This document shows, in pieces, positions 12,323-24,364 of a DNA stretch of 64,000 nt. The first letter of the stretch is position 1; each line of letters opens with the position of its first letter. Source of the DNA: Spisula solida. Taxonomy: Eukaryota; Mollusca; Bivalvia; Venerida; Mactridae. Made by a program: the position numbers and the translations under genes. Below the pieces are notes generated by a model. It saw nothing but the letters and a program-made list of their open reading frames with translations. It was not told where the DNA came from and ran no database searches. The stretch is taken from assembly GCA_947247005.1 (NCBI GenBank), contig OX365949.1:5032001-5096000 (forward strand). Reading direction: 5' to 3'.

Positions 12323-12671
12323 AAAATGTGACATACACACTACCTTTGATGAAATTATAGACAGCGAAATGTATCATTTCAAGTGTTATTATTATAAATG
12401 TTGTAATTTAATATGAGTTTGTTATCCTTCGTTTGTTATCAGTATCCATTAAAGCAAAAATCTTGGAATAATATTTAATCATGTAATTGACAGTGCGACG
12501 AAGATCTACAACGGTCATACAAGTACCTGAAATATATCAATAAACCAGCAGAGTATATTTTTTTCAATAACAAAGTAAATAAATTATATATCAATAAAAC
12601 ATGCCTGTGTGAAATTCGCCAGAATGAACACATGTACTCTATCAGTTAATAAGGGTGCGGAGGGTGGGTAT

Positions 12672-12855
12672 TAAAGAAATGAAAGACCAGTCTCTCATTT
12701 TTATTTTAAGAAAGGAAAGCGGTGCGCATGCAACTTACGCAATGTGAAAATCACTAAAGGTTAAAACCCTTAAATGTTTAGGTTCAAGACAATAAATGTT
12801 TGGCCGCCTCAAAATAAAATCACCTATCCTGAAGTGATAGCTGTCATTATTTGGT
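12672..12855 (+). repeat. Long direct repeat, copy 1 (about 180 bp)
   Basis: From TTAAAGAAATGAAAGACCAG to GCTGTCATTAT this segment is almost identical to 13603-13786. By eye there is one change within the body (GTGATAG versus GTGGTAG) plus one near the start. The body begins TG and ends CA, as an LTR would, and is followed by TTATTTGGTGAAGCC. No matching target duplication is seen around the pair. Confidence 0.85.
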
Positions 12856-13602
12856 GAAGCCGGACAAAGAGTGACCAATGTGTACAGCCACAAAGCTCCA
12901 AATATACTAACCAACTAGATGACTGATTAAGATAAATTTAATGTTTAGTTTTGGCAATGTTTGGCCACGGCTTACAAATTCGGGCTGCCGACAATACAAA
13001 GGGCTGGCCCTAACAACAACAACAACAACTTCAATAAATCAAGATGTTCACAATGAACATATAGAATTAGTATTTGAGCCAACTCTGGGTAACAGGTGTT
13101 GGGCTCACCTTATTTTATTATTATATATAATAAATGGATTAAGCTGTCTGCCATATGGACCCTACACAACGGTCCAGGTACGACATGGACCGGTGTGCAG
13201 GGACCACCGCCAAATTTATCATTTTACTTCCCTTATAAATTAATGTACGCACGCATGTACGTCCGCATTGCTGGCTACGCCACTGCATTATGTAATAAAA
13301 TGACCATTCAGCGTGTCATATTCTTTAGAATGTTCAGATCTACCGTACTAAACAATAGCTATCTGCATATAAACACAACTACATGTCAATCATGATAATC
13401 TAAACAGACAGACAAAAACCTTGACCATGAATGATGCAATCGAATTCGTCTGTTCCATCTCGATTGTTGAAATCACCTAAAATCAGATATAAAATAATAC
13501 CATCCAGACCTCAACCTGACACATCAGTTGTCATCAAACCTTCATCTAGCAGCATCCACAATTAATACCAAAATTTACAGTAACAAGCAGGATTCAGATC
13601 AC

Positions 13603-13786
13603 ATTAAATAAATGAAAGACCAGTCTCTCATTTTTATTTTAAGAAAGGAAAGCGGTGCGCATGCAACTTACGCAATGTGAAAATCACTAAAGGTTAAAAC
13701 CCTTAAATGTTTAGGTTCAAGACAATAAATGTTTGGCCGCCTCAAAATAAAATCACCTATCCTGAAGTGGTAGCTGTCATTATGTT
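13603..13786 (+). repeat. Long direct repeat, copy 2
   Basis: Second copy of the 12672-12855 segment, in the same orientation, about 750 bp downstream of the end of copy 1. Near-identity implies a recent duplication, or an LTR pair of a very small (TRIM-like) element. The second reading is weak because no polypurine tract or target duplication is visible. Confidence 0.85.
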
Positions 13787-14697
13787 GTAAAAGATGAACG
13801 GTAGACAAAAACACATTTGCAAATGTCAACTTTGAGTCTGTTGCATTACAAAGTTTCAAAGTTTATTCAAAATAAATTCCACATAAATCAATATAAGATT
13901 GTTTAGGTCACATGTATTTCAAAACATGACAAAATGGCGTATTATTTCTAAACATGTCTGACCGACATTACATCTATGAAATTAAACTTATGCGAATAAT
14001 ATAAAGCCATCTTGAAAAGCTTAGTTCGTAGGCGCCGGAAATGTTAATGTATTGCGATCCACAACTTGGAATTGTCCGCAAAACCTTATAATGTTCTTCT
14101 TCACAATTATGGTACATACATGTAATACAATCACATTCAAAATCTATTCTAGCCCATAGTGTCACACAATTGCCAAGTTTACATTTGAGCCGGTTGCTTT
14201 GCTGGGTTTTAAGACATACAGGTAATTAGGTTTGCACCGCCACATCATTTGTCGAACCAAACGCACCGAACACACACACACAACACGGACATTCCATTTT
14301 CTTCACCTGGAAAAATGTAGATGAACATATAATTATTATTACATGTACATCAACAAAACTTAAAGTCTAATTCATTATACCATGTATGATCCGAACTATC
14401 CATCACAAATGATAACGAAAAGGAAGCAAACCATAATAAGTATGTATGCACATGTACTCGTATAAGACACAGCTATGCCAGGGGAAATTATGCTATTACA
14501 TGAAGGGTATTCTAGTTAATTGTGTTAAAAATTCAGAATAACGGGTCGGGGCCTTCAACAATGATGATTTCAATCAAACAAAACTAATACCGACTTGCCT
14601 GACTTACTATAGACTATTATCAGGTAATTCCGTTTTAGACATCATCCTTTACCATCCACGCGGTCCAAAGAAGTGTGCGCAGATTTATTTATAAAAT

Positions 14698-14786
14698 GTA
14701 AGTCACAAGTCGTAAGTCTCAAGTCATTAGTCACAAGTTCTAAGTCACAAGTCATAAGTTACAAGTCACAACACCTAAGTCAAAAG
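14698..14786. repeat. GTCACAAGTCA array, right (inverse of the left array)
   Basis: AAGTCACAAGTC-type units are the reverse complement of the array at 11197-11292. They lead directly into the inverted terminal repeat that ends at 14806. Confidence 0.8.
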
Positions 14787-14812
14787 TGCCCTCCAGGGCT
14801 TCCATATACTTG

Positions 14813-15787
14813 ATATCATGTACGCATTTCTCCATACCTAGCTTTTGTCATTTTCTTGTGTACATCTTGTACTTTATTATTGCTCTGGTGGAACTGACAT
14901 AAACATCAGACGGAACTGAGAACTGGTGGTGTATCTGGATTACTACCGTCTGCTTTACGGTCGCTTTACTATCTCGTCGTCAACAACAAAGTCCAATTAT
15001 CTAAAAGCGGTGGAGGCAGAGCGATACTCAGTTGATAGCGAACGCGTTTAAAACGCAAAACATTTTACTTGTTAGCTCGCAATCGTATCCTATATAGCTA
15101 AGTGATAAGGAGGTCCGCTTTGAGTGCTGGGGGTTTGTTCGCTACGCCGACGCGCCATACCAAAGTCGAAATTAAAATGGTATCACTATGCCCCTGACTT
15201 GACTCTTGGATGTTTAAAGGGGGTGTCTGGATTATCTCCTCCTTGTAGCGATTGATATCATCGGGTATAGTGATTAATAAAAGTTGTAGAACTTATTTCA
15301 TAATTGACCTAAAATAAAGTCAGTATAAATCAGTCAAGCGTTGAAAAGTTCCGTACGCAGTTTAATCCCTACTTTCACCAACGTAAATTAATGATGAACA
15401 TTCTAGAGATGGGCATTTTTAACTACTTTCAAGTCCTCGCCAATAATAGTTTCCCAGTAACAAATTGTTGTGATAATAGGCCAGCCTGGCGGTCACTGAA
15501 CTTAGCTATTACAGTGTCAATGACCACTGGTGTTATTCCACCACTGATTATACGGTATTTAACAATCACATTACTGGCGTGACACTATGTAAACTTCTCA
15601 TAAAACTTAGCTCATCCGTGCACCGAAGATGTTAAACCACCTACTCAATCCAAGTAACAATCCCAGAGCTTTCTCATTTTCCCCTTAACAACCGGCGTCA
15701 GGTCAGTGCGTGACTTATAGGAATTAATTACTATCTTAGCAATTACAATCTACAAGCAAATTGCGATACCGCATACTTTGTAAAATG
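14813..15787. other. No gene recognised
   Basis: No coding region is supported. At 15262-15325 a stretch (AGTGATTAATAAAAGTTGTA...) resembles 62257-62320, just upstream of the glycosyltransferase gene; its meaning is unknown. Confidence 0.4.
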
Positions 15788-16961
15788 AACAAGAGGGCCA
15801 TTGGCCCTAAAGCGCTCACCTGATGACTAGCTTTTTAGGCAGAATCTTTATTCGTTATGATATGACCTAAATATTTGACTTAGATGTTATAGTGACATAT
15901 TGTGTGGCCAGGTTTAATAAAGATGAGGTAAAAAATGTGACCTCTAGAGTGTTAACAAGGTTTTTCTTCAATGTGACCGATGACCTAGATTTTCTTTGAA
16001 GTGGCCTGGTGACCTAGTCTTTTATTCCCGATGACCTAATTTCACCATGGACCTAGATCCTACAGAAACAAACATTGTGACCGAATTTCATAAAGATTCA
16101 GTAAAAATTGTGACCTCCAGAATGTTAACAAGGGTTTTCTTCGATGTGACCTAGTGACCTAGTTTTTGACCCAAGATTACCCAATTACGAACTTGACCTA
16201 GATTTTATAGAGGCATACATTGTGACCAATTTTCAGTGAGATTATGTCAAACATGTGACCCTTAAGAGTGTTAACAAGGTTTTTCTTTGACGTGACCTTG
16301 TGACCTAGTTTCTGACCCCTGATGACCCAGTTACAATCTTGACCTAGATTTCATAGAGACAAACATTGTGACACAGTTTCATAAAGATTAAGTAAATATT
16401 GTGACCTCTAGAATGTTAACAAGGTTTTTCTTCAATGTCAACGGGTGACCTAGTTTTTGACCCAAATGACCCAGTTGCAACTTGATCTAGAATTTATAGA
16501 CACATACATTTTGACCGAGTTTCATTAAGATTATGTCAAAAATGTGACCTCTAGAGTGTTAACAAGGTTTTTCTTTGATGTAACCTTGTGACCTAGTTTT
16601 TGACCCCAGATGACATAATTACATACTTGACCTAGATTTCATGAAGACAAACATTGTGACCAAGTTTTATTAAGATTATTTAAAAAATGTGACCCCTAGA
16701 GTGTTAACAAGGTTTTTCTTTTATGTGACCTGGTGACCTAGTTTTTGACCCCAGATGACCTAGTTACAAACTTGACCTAGATTTTATAGAGACAAACATC
16801 GTGACCAAGTTTCATAAAGATTAAGTGAAAAGTATTACCTCTAGAGTGTTAACAGTCTAATTGTTGATGGTGGACGGTGGACGACACACGGCGCACGGCG
16901 GACGACGGACAAAAGGGTGATCACAATAGCTCACCTTGAGCACTTCGTGCTCAGGTGAGCT
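15788..16961 (-). mobile_element. 145-bp-unit tandem element with GCTCACCTG hairpin ends
   Basis: The element starts AACAAGAGGGCCATTGGCCC (a hairpin) followed by GCGCTCACCTGA. It ends in a perfect-looking hairpin AGCTCACCTTGAGCAC / GTGCTCAGGTGAGCT (16928-16961). Between them are about six units, mostly 143-146 bp, marked by GTGACCTCTAGAGTGTTAAC, CAAGGTTTTTCTT and GACCTAGTTTTTGACCC. Before the terminal hairpin is a GGACGACGGACAAAAGGGTG tract. It is the same family as 60481-61420, in the opposite orientation. The family is widespread in bivalves (from memory). It carries no protein. Confidence 0.85.
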
Positions 16962-18083
16962 ACAAATGCGCTGCATATTACGGGAATTTCCCTTAAGGTC
17001 TTTGCATAATCTGGCAGGGAAAACTAAATGATCAATCACTCCGTTTGCTCCCTGAGAGCACCACATTAGAGGTTGGAAAATCCGACATGTCAACAAGATC
17101 CCAATTTTAACAAACATCTGTCACCATTGGTTTCGCTTTGTCAGTTATCATACTTTCTTTAAAGTTTTTCCTGAGTGCTGCCTTACCTGTCTGACTTAAT
17201 ATAATCTTTTTTATTCATTGTATGAGCTATCAAGGAGTGTTACGATTTATTCCATGATACATTTGTATTTTAACTCTGAGCGTATGTTCGGTCCGGATAC
17301 TTTTAAACATACGGTCCCAATACGTACTTTAGTCATTCCGCATTAAAATGGCTGCCTCAGAGACTCGATAATATCAAACGCATAATTCCTTTAGTGATTT
17401 GAACTGAACTGGATAATTGGTGAACGCCGAACCGAACCGTACATTTTACCGGACGCATGTACTCGTTAATGGGGATTCCCCTAAAATAACACTTTGTTGA
17501 TGTGTGAATTAAATTCACATTTTTTAACAATTCTTCAAAATGTTACAGTTACAACAATATTTTTCAATCTCACGCAAATATAAAATAATTTTAGACAAAT
17601 GTGTGCTACCATGCATTTAAACACAAAAAAACTAATGAAATGCGTTTTCATTTCCAATTTAAGATTAAAAGGCGACTTATTCTTAAGAAAACGGAAATAA
17701 CTCACTGTTAATTAGTTCCTGTTAACTGTAGATGCCTGATAACATGCAAATGACGTCACGGTAAGATGAGCATGTCTTTCATTTCATTTCTACTTGTTTT
17801 ATTATCACTTTTTGTTCATTTTGTTGCGGGGTTTTTTTTGGCGTTCGATCATTCGACCGTGCCATTTGTTATTGCGAGGTCATTCATTTATCCGTGCCAG
17901 ATTGACCTCTAACCTTCGGATTCGAGGGAAATCTTTGGTCGAAATATTTTTATTGTCGAGGATATATTTGCATACATGCATTTTAGCAAGTGATTTGATA
18001 AGACAGTACCCAGGTCCATCGTAGCCTAAACATCATCCGTGACGATATAAATACAAATGTAATGTAATTCTTAATGTAGGTGT
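16962..18083. other. No gene recognised; carries a GAGTGCTGCCTTACCTGT motif
   Basis: At 17173-17213 the text GAGTGCTGCCTTACCTGT plus CTGACTTAATATAATC closely matches 21053-21095. Related text occurs inverted near 38268 and 63515. No gene is supported; short frames at 16857 and 17794 are chance. Confidence 0.4.
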
Positions 18084-18085
18084 AC

Positions 18086-18156
18086 ACATGGTCCAGTGGT
18101 AAGGGCTACTGACTACTGATCTGAATGTTGTGGATTCGATCCCTACTCCAGCCCAA
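18086..18156 (+). repeat. tRNA-derived SINE head
   Basis: TGGTCCAGTGGTAAGGGCTA (A box) and TGTGGATTCGATCCCTAC (B box) are spaced as in a tRNA, and this is the cleanest of the tRNA-like relics here. No downstream tail was identified with certainty. Confidence 0.5.
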
Positions 18157-18861
18157 TCAAAAACAGAAATGCTTTTCCGAGTTTCTCTCCTAACATAACT
18201 AAATTTACTAAATCTTTTAGACGAGGCGATAAGCAAGGCTGATGTAAAGCATCATACACATAAAAGAAAAACCAGAGATGCTTCTAGAACTGGATATCTT
18301 CTGTATCATGCACAATCACCAAAAAACTAAAGTTACTTCGCTCTTCTGGGGGCCTCGCCCATATCGGTTTCCGGTGCCGAGGATAAAGAAAAGCATATAA
18401 ATCGAAAACAAATCTTATTGTCATTTATTCAAATGCTGGAGTGTTCACTCTCCTTCCGTGACGATTTTGTTATAGATAAAGTTATGTATATATGATCGAG
18501 ACAAACGTTCAATCCTACAAAAGGTCAGTAACCAGTTGACCTAGTCAGATTTCCGGATTTAAAGACCAGCAGCTCGTGCTTCAATTATTTATTTGGAGAT
18601 GTTGTCCGTTAAGTCGGATAAACATACTGGTTTTAAAATTATATTTGCATCTAATTGCTGTATCGCAGACATTCTGGTTTTCCATAACACATAACTGAGG
18701 GCGAATAATAACTTCGTAATTATGGTATTTGTTGGAAAAACATCTCAGAGCGTTCGAAAGCTTTCAGCGGGCAAATGTAATGAGGCAATCATGTAATTAT
18801 ACCGCCAGTGTCTGACCTAGGGTGCTAAATAAATTACACTGGATATTTTTCTAAACACTAG

Positions 18862-20121
18862 TACGAAGGTTGTTCAAATTTAGTGCAAGTGATGCTGTAT
18901 ATTCCCTGTATCATTGCATCTTTTAAAATAGTGAACTGTATATCAAAGATCACTGTAATAGCTTTAAAGTGATACTTTACAGGTTAAAATCCGTTCAGTG
19001 TAACTGTAACAATAGGTCGGTTAACACTGTCTCATTGTGTATACTAATACTTTTAAAATGATTGGGAAAATGTCACTTTTCTCTGACAAATTCGGTCCCA
19101 TTTAGAAATCGTTGTTTCCTTTATGCGGGAGCAAATACCACATTTAAATCAACTTGTTTGGTAAAATGGTGAAATGAATGAACTTATTCATCAACTACTG
19201 GATACTTTAAGAAATTTAAAAGTGGTGTAATTTTATTTGGTAATGAACCTCATTCACGTCATCGAAATAGCGCAACATACAAGAAAAGGGTTTCAAAAAG
19301 CAAATAACTTTTGGAAACTGGTGGATAATTTTCAATTAGGCAAGTAGCTCAATGTGTTGGCAAATCATTAGGAGCTATTCATACAATCATCAAGCATATT
19401 ACAAACTTCCTGGAGATAAGTGCAGTTTGGATACCCTTATCTGACTTCAGACGCCAGTACACATACCCTTGCAAACTGTCAAAAAAATAGTTGAAACCAT
19501 TTTCTAAATAACAAAAGTCAACCGTTTGCTAATGTAATGATCCTAAACGAGACAAGGTCACCCATGCAAGATATCCATAAACAAATATGGGCCTGCAAAG
19601 ACAGAACAAAAGTTTCAAATACAAAACGCACCATGTGCGTCAGTAGAAATATACACATATTGTTCTGTATAAAATTGGTAAATGCCAAGTTAAACGAAAG
19701 TAAATTCCTTCCGAATAGAAGAGATACTCGGACAATCTCTGCCCAGCCACAGGTTTGAAGGGTGGCATGCTGAGTATCCACATGCCGCAGCCATTAACGT
19801 GACTTGCTGAGAAGCGTAAAGGTTGTTGAGCTTTCCGTCCGACGTTATTTGTCAAACAGTGTCCATTAAAACCTTTCTTTGTTCCACGATCCATCAAATG
19901 CATTGTCGGAAAAGATACCAGGTACGTTAAAATCTCGGTTTCGCTCATACCAAGTATATGAACAGTGTACCAAAGAATGATAGTAAAATCGCATTTTAAA
20001 AATGGATTATCGGATTGAAACCTCGCATATATATTGGAAGGCGATCAAAACTTTTAATTAAAATATATTAAGGATACAATTTTATTGGCTTAGTTGCATT
20101 CAAATTTGAACACCCTTCGTA
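18862..20121 (+). mobile_element. Decayed mariner transposon (about 1.26 kb)
   Basis: The ends are inverted repeats, TACGAAGGTTGTTCAAATTT at 18862 and AAATTTGAACACCCTTCGTA ending at 20121, each including a TA as in mariner target sites. The length fits mariner (about 1.3 kb). The + strand contains transposase fragments. The helix-turn-helix region reads SIRQVAQCVGKSLGAIHTII followed by ISAVWIP (compare the family's 'SARWVP'), at about 19331-19447. A later fragment, NETRSPMQDIHKQIWACKD at about 19542-19600, matches the first catalytic 'DETW' region. The Asp is now Asn, and the reading frame is full of stops, so it is dead. Confidence 0.75.
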
Positions 20122-20399
20122 TCAAAATGTCTGGACGCCAATGTTTCAACGCAAATTACGTTTACAGTGGAGTTTTTCATTTTTAAATAACCAATAATAT
20201 GTCATAATTTCTCAGTATTTAATATTTTGACCGGGGCCAAAAGTTATATTGAGCTAGGAGTTATTTATTCGTATTTGCTGGTTGTCCTCCTACTATTTCG
20301 TCCCCGCGATTCGCATTCTACCTGGTTCGTTCATGAGTTGATGTACAGCTGTGGAGTTATGGATGTAGTGTTTTGTCCGCTGAGGTCATTTAACGTAGT

Positions 20400-20508
20400 T
20401 GTAAGTCCCCTACCGTTTTTTGACCGGAGGGGACTATTGGTTCTGACGGGAATTGTGGTTGATATGGCAATAGACACATTGAAAATGGCTTTAAACCGGT
20501 AGGGGACT
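20400..20508. repeat. Small inverted repeat (AAGTCCCCTACCG)
   Basis: AAGTCCCCTACCGTTTT near 20403 is matched inverted by AAACCGGTAGGGGACTT ending near 20508. An inner GGAGGGGACT repeats part of the motif. This is a MITE-like foldback of about 105 bp; the 91-codon frame across it is chance. Confidence 0.55.
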
Positions 20509-20639
20509 TCTGCATTGCTTGCAATTCTTAATGACTTGTTCATTACGTCATATCTCGATTTGTTCAATTACGTCATTTTACTAATTGAAAGTAGGTCATC
20601 CGACTATACGGGCCTTTTAACGTTTTAATACTGTTATTT

Positions 20640-21095
20640 AACTTTTGAGACTAAAGGCTGCTAAAACTATGTAGTTCAGCAGTTTTACTGTTGTAACTAG
20701 GTCATTCAGCGTAGGCATTCCGCCTTTTGTTGCTCAATCTTTTCTATTCAGCTTTTAAACAGTGGGACAGGGGATGTTTAATTTTCTTGGTCGGTAGTGT
20801 GTTGGGCACTTCTTCTTTTTAAGTTTTCTGACTGTTAAAACTAGGCATTATAGTCCTTTTGCTGTGGAAACTGGGACATTCAGCTAGTTTTAATTTATTT
20901 TACTTTTCGACAACTTGGGCTTGGGCGGATCTGCGCTTGTTTAGTTGGGCATTGTGTCTTTATGTGTTTTATGTTTCCTGTGCTCGGTTGGTTCAGTTAG
21001 GCACTGTGTTTTGTGTGTTTTTAATGTTTTCTGTGCTCGGCTGGTTAAGTTGAGTGCTGCCTTCCCTGTCTGACTTAATATAATCTTTTTGTAAT
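20640..21095 (+). repeat. Decayed internal repeats ending in GAGTGCTGCCTTCCCTGT
   Basis: Segments such as TGTGCTCGG(T/C)TGGTT(C/A)AGTT recur (20981, 21030), as do variants of ACTAGG(T)CATT(C/A)(A/T)AG earlier. The block ends with GAGTGCTGCCTTCCCTGT and CTGACTTAATATAATC. An inverted partial match, including GTGCTCGGC and the same end motif, lies at 63505-63585. Probably a dispersed repeat of unknown class. Confidence 0.5.
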
Positions 21096-21410
21096 GTAAT
21101 GTTTGTAGCTGTTCAGTTTCATGTTCGCATGTTCATTCTTTATAGATCCTGTGACTTACACTTGTATTCTGTGTCATTAGACAGTTTATCTCTATGTTTG
21201 TCTGGGATCCTATATCCCTACCATTTCGATATACATAATGTATATTGGTTGGCCTGTGCCTATGAAGAAAGTATGACAATCATTTGTTTTCCATGGTCTT
21301 GACAGATGGGTAGCCATGTCCGTGGTTGATAATTTGTATCTATAATTGAGACAGAGTGTGCGACAAAGTGATGACAGTCATATATGTATGTGATGTTAAG
21401 TTGGATCATT

Positions 21411-21906
21411 GAGGCTGTGATTGTTACGAAATCCAGGCACTCATTTATGCTGTGATTGTGACGAAATCCAGGCAATCATTTAGGCTGTGATTGTGACGAA
21501 ATCCAGGCAATCATTTAGGCTGTGATTGTGACGAAATCCAGGCGATCATTTAGGCTGTGATTGTGACGAAATCCAGGCACTCATTTAGGCTGTGATTGTG
21601 ACGAAATCCAGGCACTCATTTAGGCTGTGATTGTGACGAAATCCAGGCACTCATTTAGGCTGTGATTATGACGAAATCCAGGCACTCATTTAAGCTGTGA
21701 TTGTGACGAAATCCAGGCAATCATTTAGGCTGTGATTGTGACGAAATTCAGGCACTCATTTAGGCTGTGATTGTGACGAAATTCAGGCACTCATTTAGGC
21801 TGTGATTGTGACGAAATCCAGGCACTCATTTAGGCTGTGATTGTGACGAAATCTAGGCAATCATTTAGGCTGTGACTGTGACGAAATCCAGGCACTCATT
21901 TAGCAA
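21411..21906. repeat. 35-bp minisatellite, about 14 units
   Basis: The unit is GGCTGTGATTGTGACGAAAT then CCAGGCACTCATTTA, with A/C variation in CAGGCA(A/C)TC. Units are 90-100% alike. There are no spacers between units, so this is a simple tandem array. Confidence 0.95.
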
Positions 21907-22600
21907 ATTTAGGCTGTAAATGGAACGGAATGTTGACAAAAAGTTTGGCAATTTTATTGCAATGTTTTGTAATGAATATTCAATTTATAATAATAATTGA
22001 CATTTTATTGGCACTAATCATAATTCCTTTTTGGAAACTATGCAAGTATCAAGTATTTCAAGGACAAGTTATAAGCCACGCACGGTACTCACGTTATACT
22101 ATAGATAATGTAATTGCCTAACAAAAACTTGGAATGTAAATGGGAAAATTATTAAACAATACTGAAATATTTAACTAATATTTAACTTAGTCAGACATTG
22201 TGTTTCTCGAAAAATATCAACATTAATGAAATAGCTCATTTCAATTATGTGTTGTCATTTCACGGTTGTGTAGGGATTATCTCCAATGTTAAACTTTATT
22301 CGTAAGACCTGAAAGCAAGATGATCATGCGTAAAGCTCATTTGATACCATTAACATTTCAGTGCCCCGGGTAAGACATTACGTAATGGGGAAAAACTCTT
22401 TAAATTAAAACAATCGCATACTCAAGGACTTAATACCTACATTGTGATTTTCAGCAAGTTTACAAAAATGATTGAACATGGACATTTTTTAAAAATAAAT
22501 ACCTAACCTTAATGTTTAATGCAGCACATCTTTGTCTGTATAATTAGTTTCGTCTAATGCTTCAATGCGTTACTGTCTAAAGCCTAAAGGTAGCACATAA
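21907..22600. other. No gene recognised
   Basis: AT-rich sequence. The 63-codon frame at 21930 is hydrophobic but starts inside the end of the minisatellite and has no support. Confidence 0.45.
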
Positions 22601-22939
22601 TAGTAGAGCAGCGAAGTGCCTCAAAGTAGCATATTTAAGAAGTAAGGTGGACCAAAAAAGTAACAGCAAGAGTTATATACCAAACTGGCCAAGATGGCCG
22701 CCATTTAATTCACAAAAAATCTTGAAACATTACACAAAAATAGCATCTTATTGAATTAGCCATCTTGGACGCCATCTTGGACGCCATCTTGGATTTTAGG
22801 ACCCGCACCAAAAAAGTGCAATTTATGCCGGCAGTCTGATAATCTTCAGACTGTTCCGAACATTTTGGTATATGAGTCTTGCTGTTACTTTTTGGGTCCA
22901 CCTTAAATGTTGAAAATGTGGTTTTGCTGCTCTACTATA
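22601..22939. mobile_element. MITE inside a second inverted-repeat element
   Basis: The inner pair is TAAGGTGGACCAAAAAAGTA (22643) with its inverse TTACTTTTTGGGTCCACCTTA ending at 22905. The inner stem runs about 40 bp, through ACAGCAAGA and TATACCAAA. An outer pair, TAGTAGAGCAGC (22601) and GCTGCTCTACTA (ending 22937), lies some 35 bp further out. The centre carries GCCAAGATGGCCGCC and two GACGCCATCTTG copies. Either one element has bipartite termini or one element is inserted in another. Confidence 0.7.
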
Positions 22940-24364
22940 ACAGTTTCGTGGGTGTTTCGCATATGGCCATGTAGAAAATTATTAATAAATAGCCAGTAGC
23001 CAAAATAAAATGCTTTTGTGTCTCTAGAATAATTATTTAGCTAGAATCTAAGATATTGAAAGAATTTGTATTATTTTTGCAATGATTGAAATGTGATAGA
23101 AAATGACCTCTGACCTGCATGTAAAATATGGCAGCTTGAATGTGAAACTGGGGGTCGGCTAGCTCGACATGTGATTTTCATTAATTTTAGCGGGTGTTGT
23201 ACAGACTTTTTAAGATAGCGAAACAATTATGTGGTTGATTTCTATTTTGCTTGTTATTAGTGGATTGTGCTTAGAATTTGCTGTCCAGGAAAAGTATGCG
23301 TATAGTTAATTCGGCCGGTTTAGGAAATTTTGCGAAAGTATGAAAACTCGCATTTTGGCGTGAAATAGTTGTCAAAATTGTGTATGAGGCATGTACTGAT
23401 GTGAGCGCCAGCCTACTCAAGGTTCTGCTTTCAATTTTGAAACGTTAGGATTTGATTAACAGTATGAAATGTTTCTTTGTTTCAGGTTGAGAGACTGGTT
23501 TAAGTTGTCGGTGTGTGTAGGTCGAGGACATTTTACGAGAAACATTCTACTGCTACCAAGATAAGAAGTAGTATGAAAAATCGCGAGCCCGATCGTTCAT
23601 CGAAGGCTAGATGTTCTTCGGCTTAATGTTGTCATATCAGTTTTTTTATCATTTTTCGCAGTTCACTAATAAGTATCCAGGACTCATAAAACAAACATGA
23701 TAATAAAAATGAAACCCATAATAACAGAAAAAAATTGAATTTAAACAACCAAAACATGAAAGAAATATAAAAGATTTAAAAGAAAATTATTTTTTACTAA
23801 GTTCCAATTTTCATTTGTTTTGGTACTTTGGCCGAAAACTGGAGAGTCTTTTTAAATAGATGTATAATAAATATAATATTAGAATTGAACGATACTTAAA
23901 CAATGAACTCGGTAATAAAATAATAAGAAGAAAAAGTAAAAGTCGCCAGATTAATTTTGACTTAAAATACACGCAAGTACGCAGTTTATCAAGAGCACTC
24001 TCGGGATTTTGAAGCTCATTTTAAGTGAGATTTATTGCCTAATATTGCCGACAAAACATGTATTTTAGTTATCTCAACCCCACTTATAAATGTCTTCGGA
24101 ATCAAGTGGGTGTAATCTGTTTAATTTTTTGCATTGGGTGTGTAGAAGTAATTAATCGTAGCATACAGGGGTAACGATTAATGATTGGTAATTATTTTGA
24201 TCATAATCATCATTATTTAAATTGTATTCTTAACAAAACCCAACAAAAATGGTCGCTATGATATCAAGTTGTCACAATTATTTAAGTTACGTGTACCTGA
24301 CCGACAGGCATCTAACTAGGCTCGTGAAAGAATGGCTACCATCATTTTATTATTGGGTACGTGA
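22940..24364. other. No gene recognised
   Basis: Nothing supported on either strand; low-complexity A-rich text at 23690-23950. Confidence 0.45.

Larger units (their letters stand above)
11176..14806. mobile_element. 3.6-kb TIR element with TGACTTG arrays and a 6-bp target duplication
   Basis: The left end TATGGAAGCCCTGGAGGGCA (11176) is repeated inverted at the right end (TGCCCTCCAGGGCTTCCATA, 14787-14806). The match runs on through CTTTTGAC. The hexamer TACTTG lies directly outside both ends (11170-11175 and 14807-14812), as a target-site duplication would. Just inside each end is an array of about 10-11 bp TGACTTGTGAC units, in mirrored orientation (11197-11290; 14698-14785). A third array is at 12238-12320. 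No transposase is recognisable inside, so it is probably non-autonomous or decayed. Confidence 0.65.

Noticed and set aside
20227..20502. 91-codon frame with a hydrophobic stretch
   Set aside because: It spans a small inverted repeat and has no ATG-context, domain or splice support.
21411..21906. CRISPR-like array of 35-bp repeats
   Set aside because: Units follow each other with no unique spacers, and the sequence is animal nuclear DNA.
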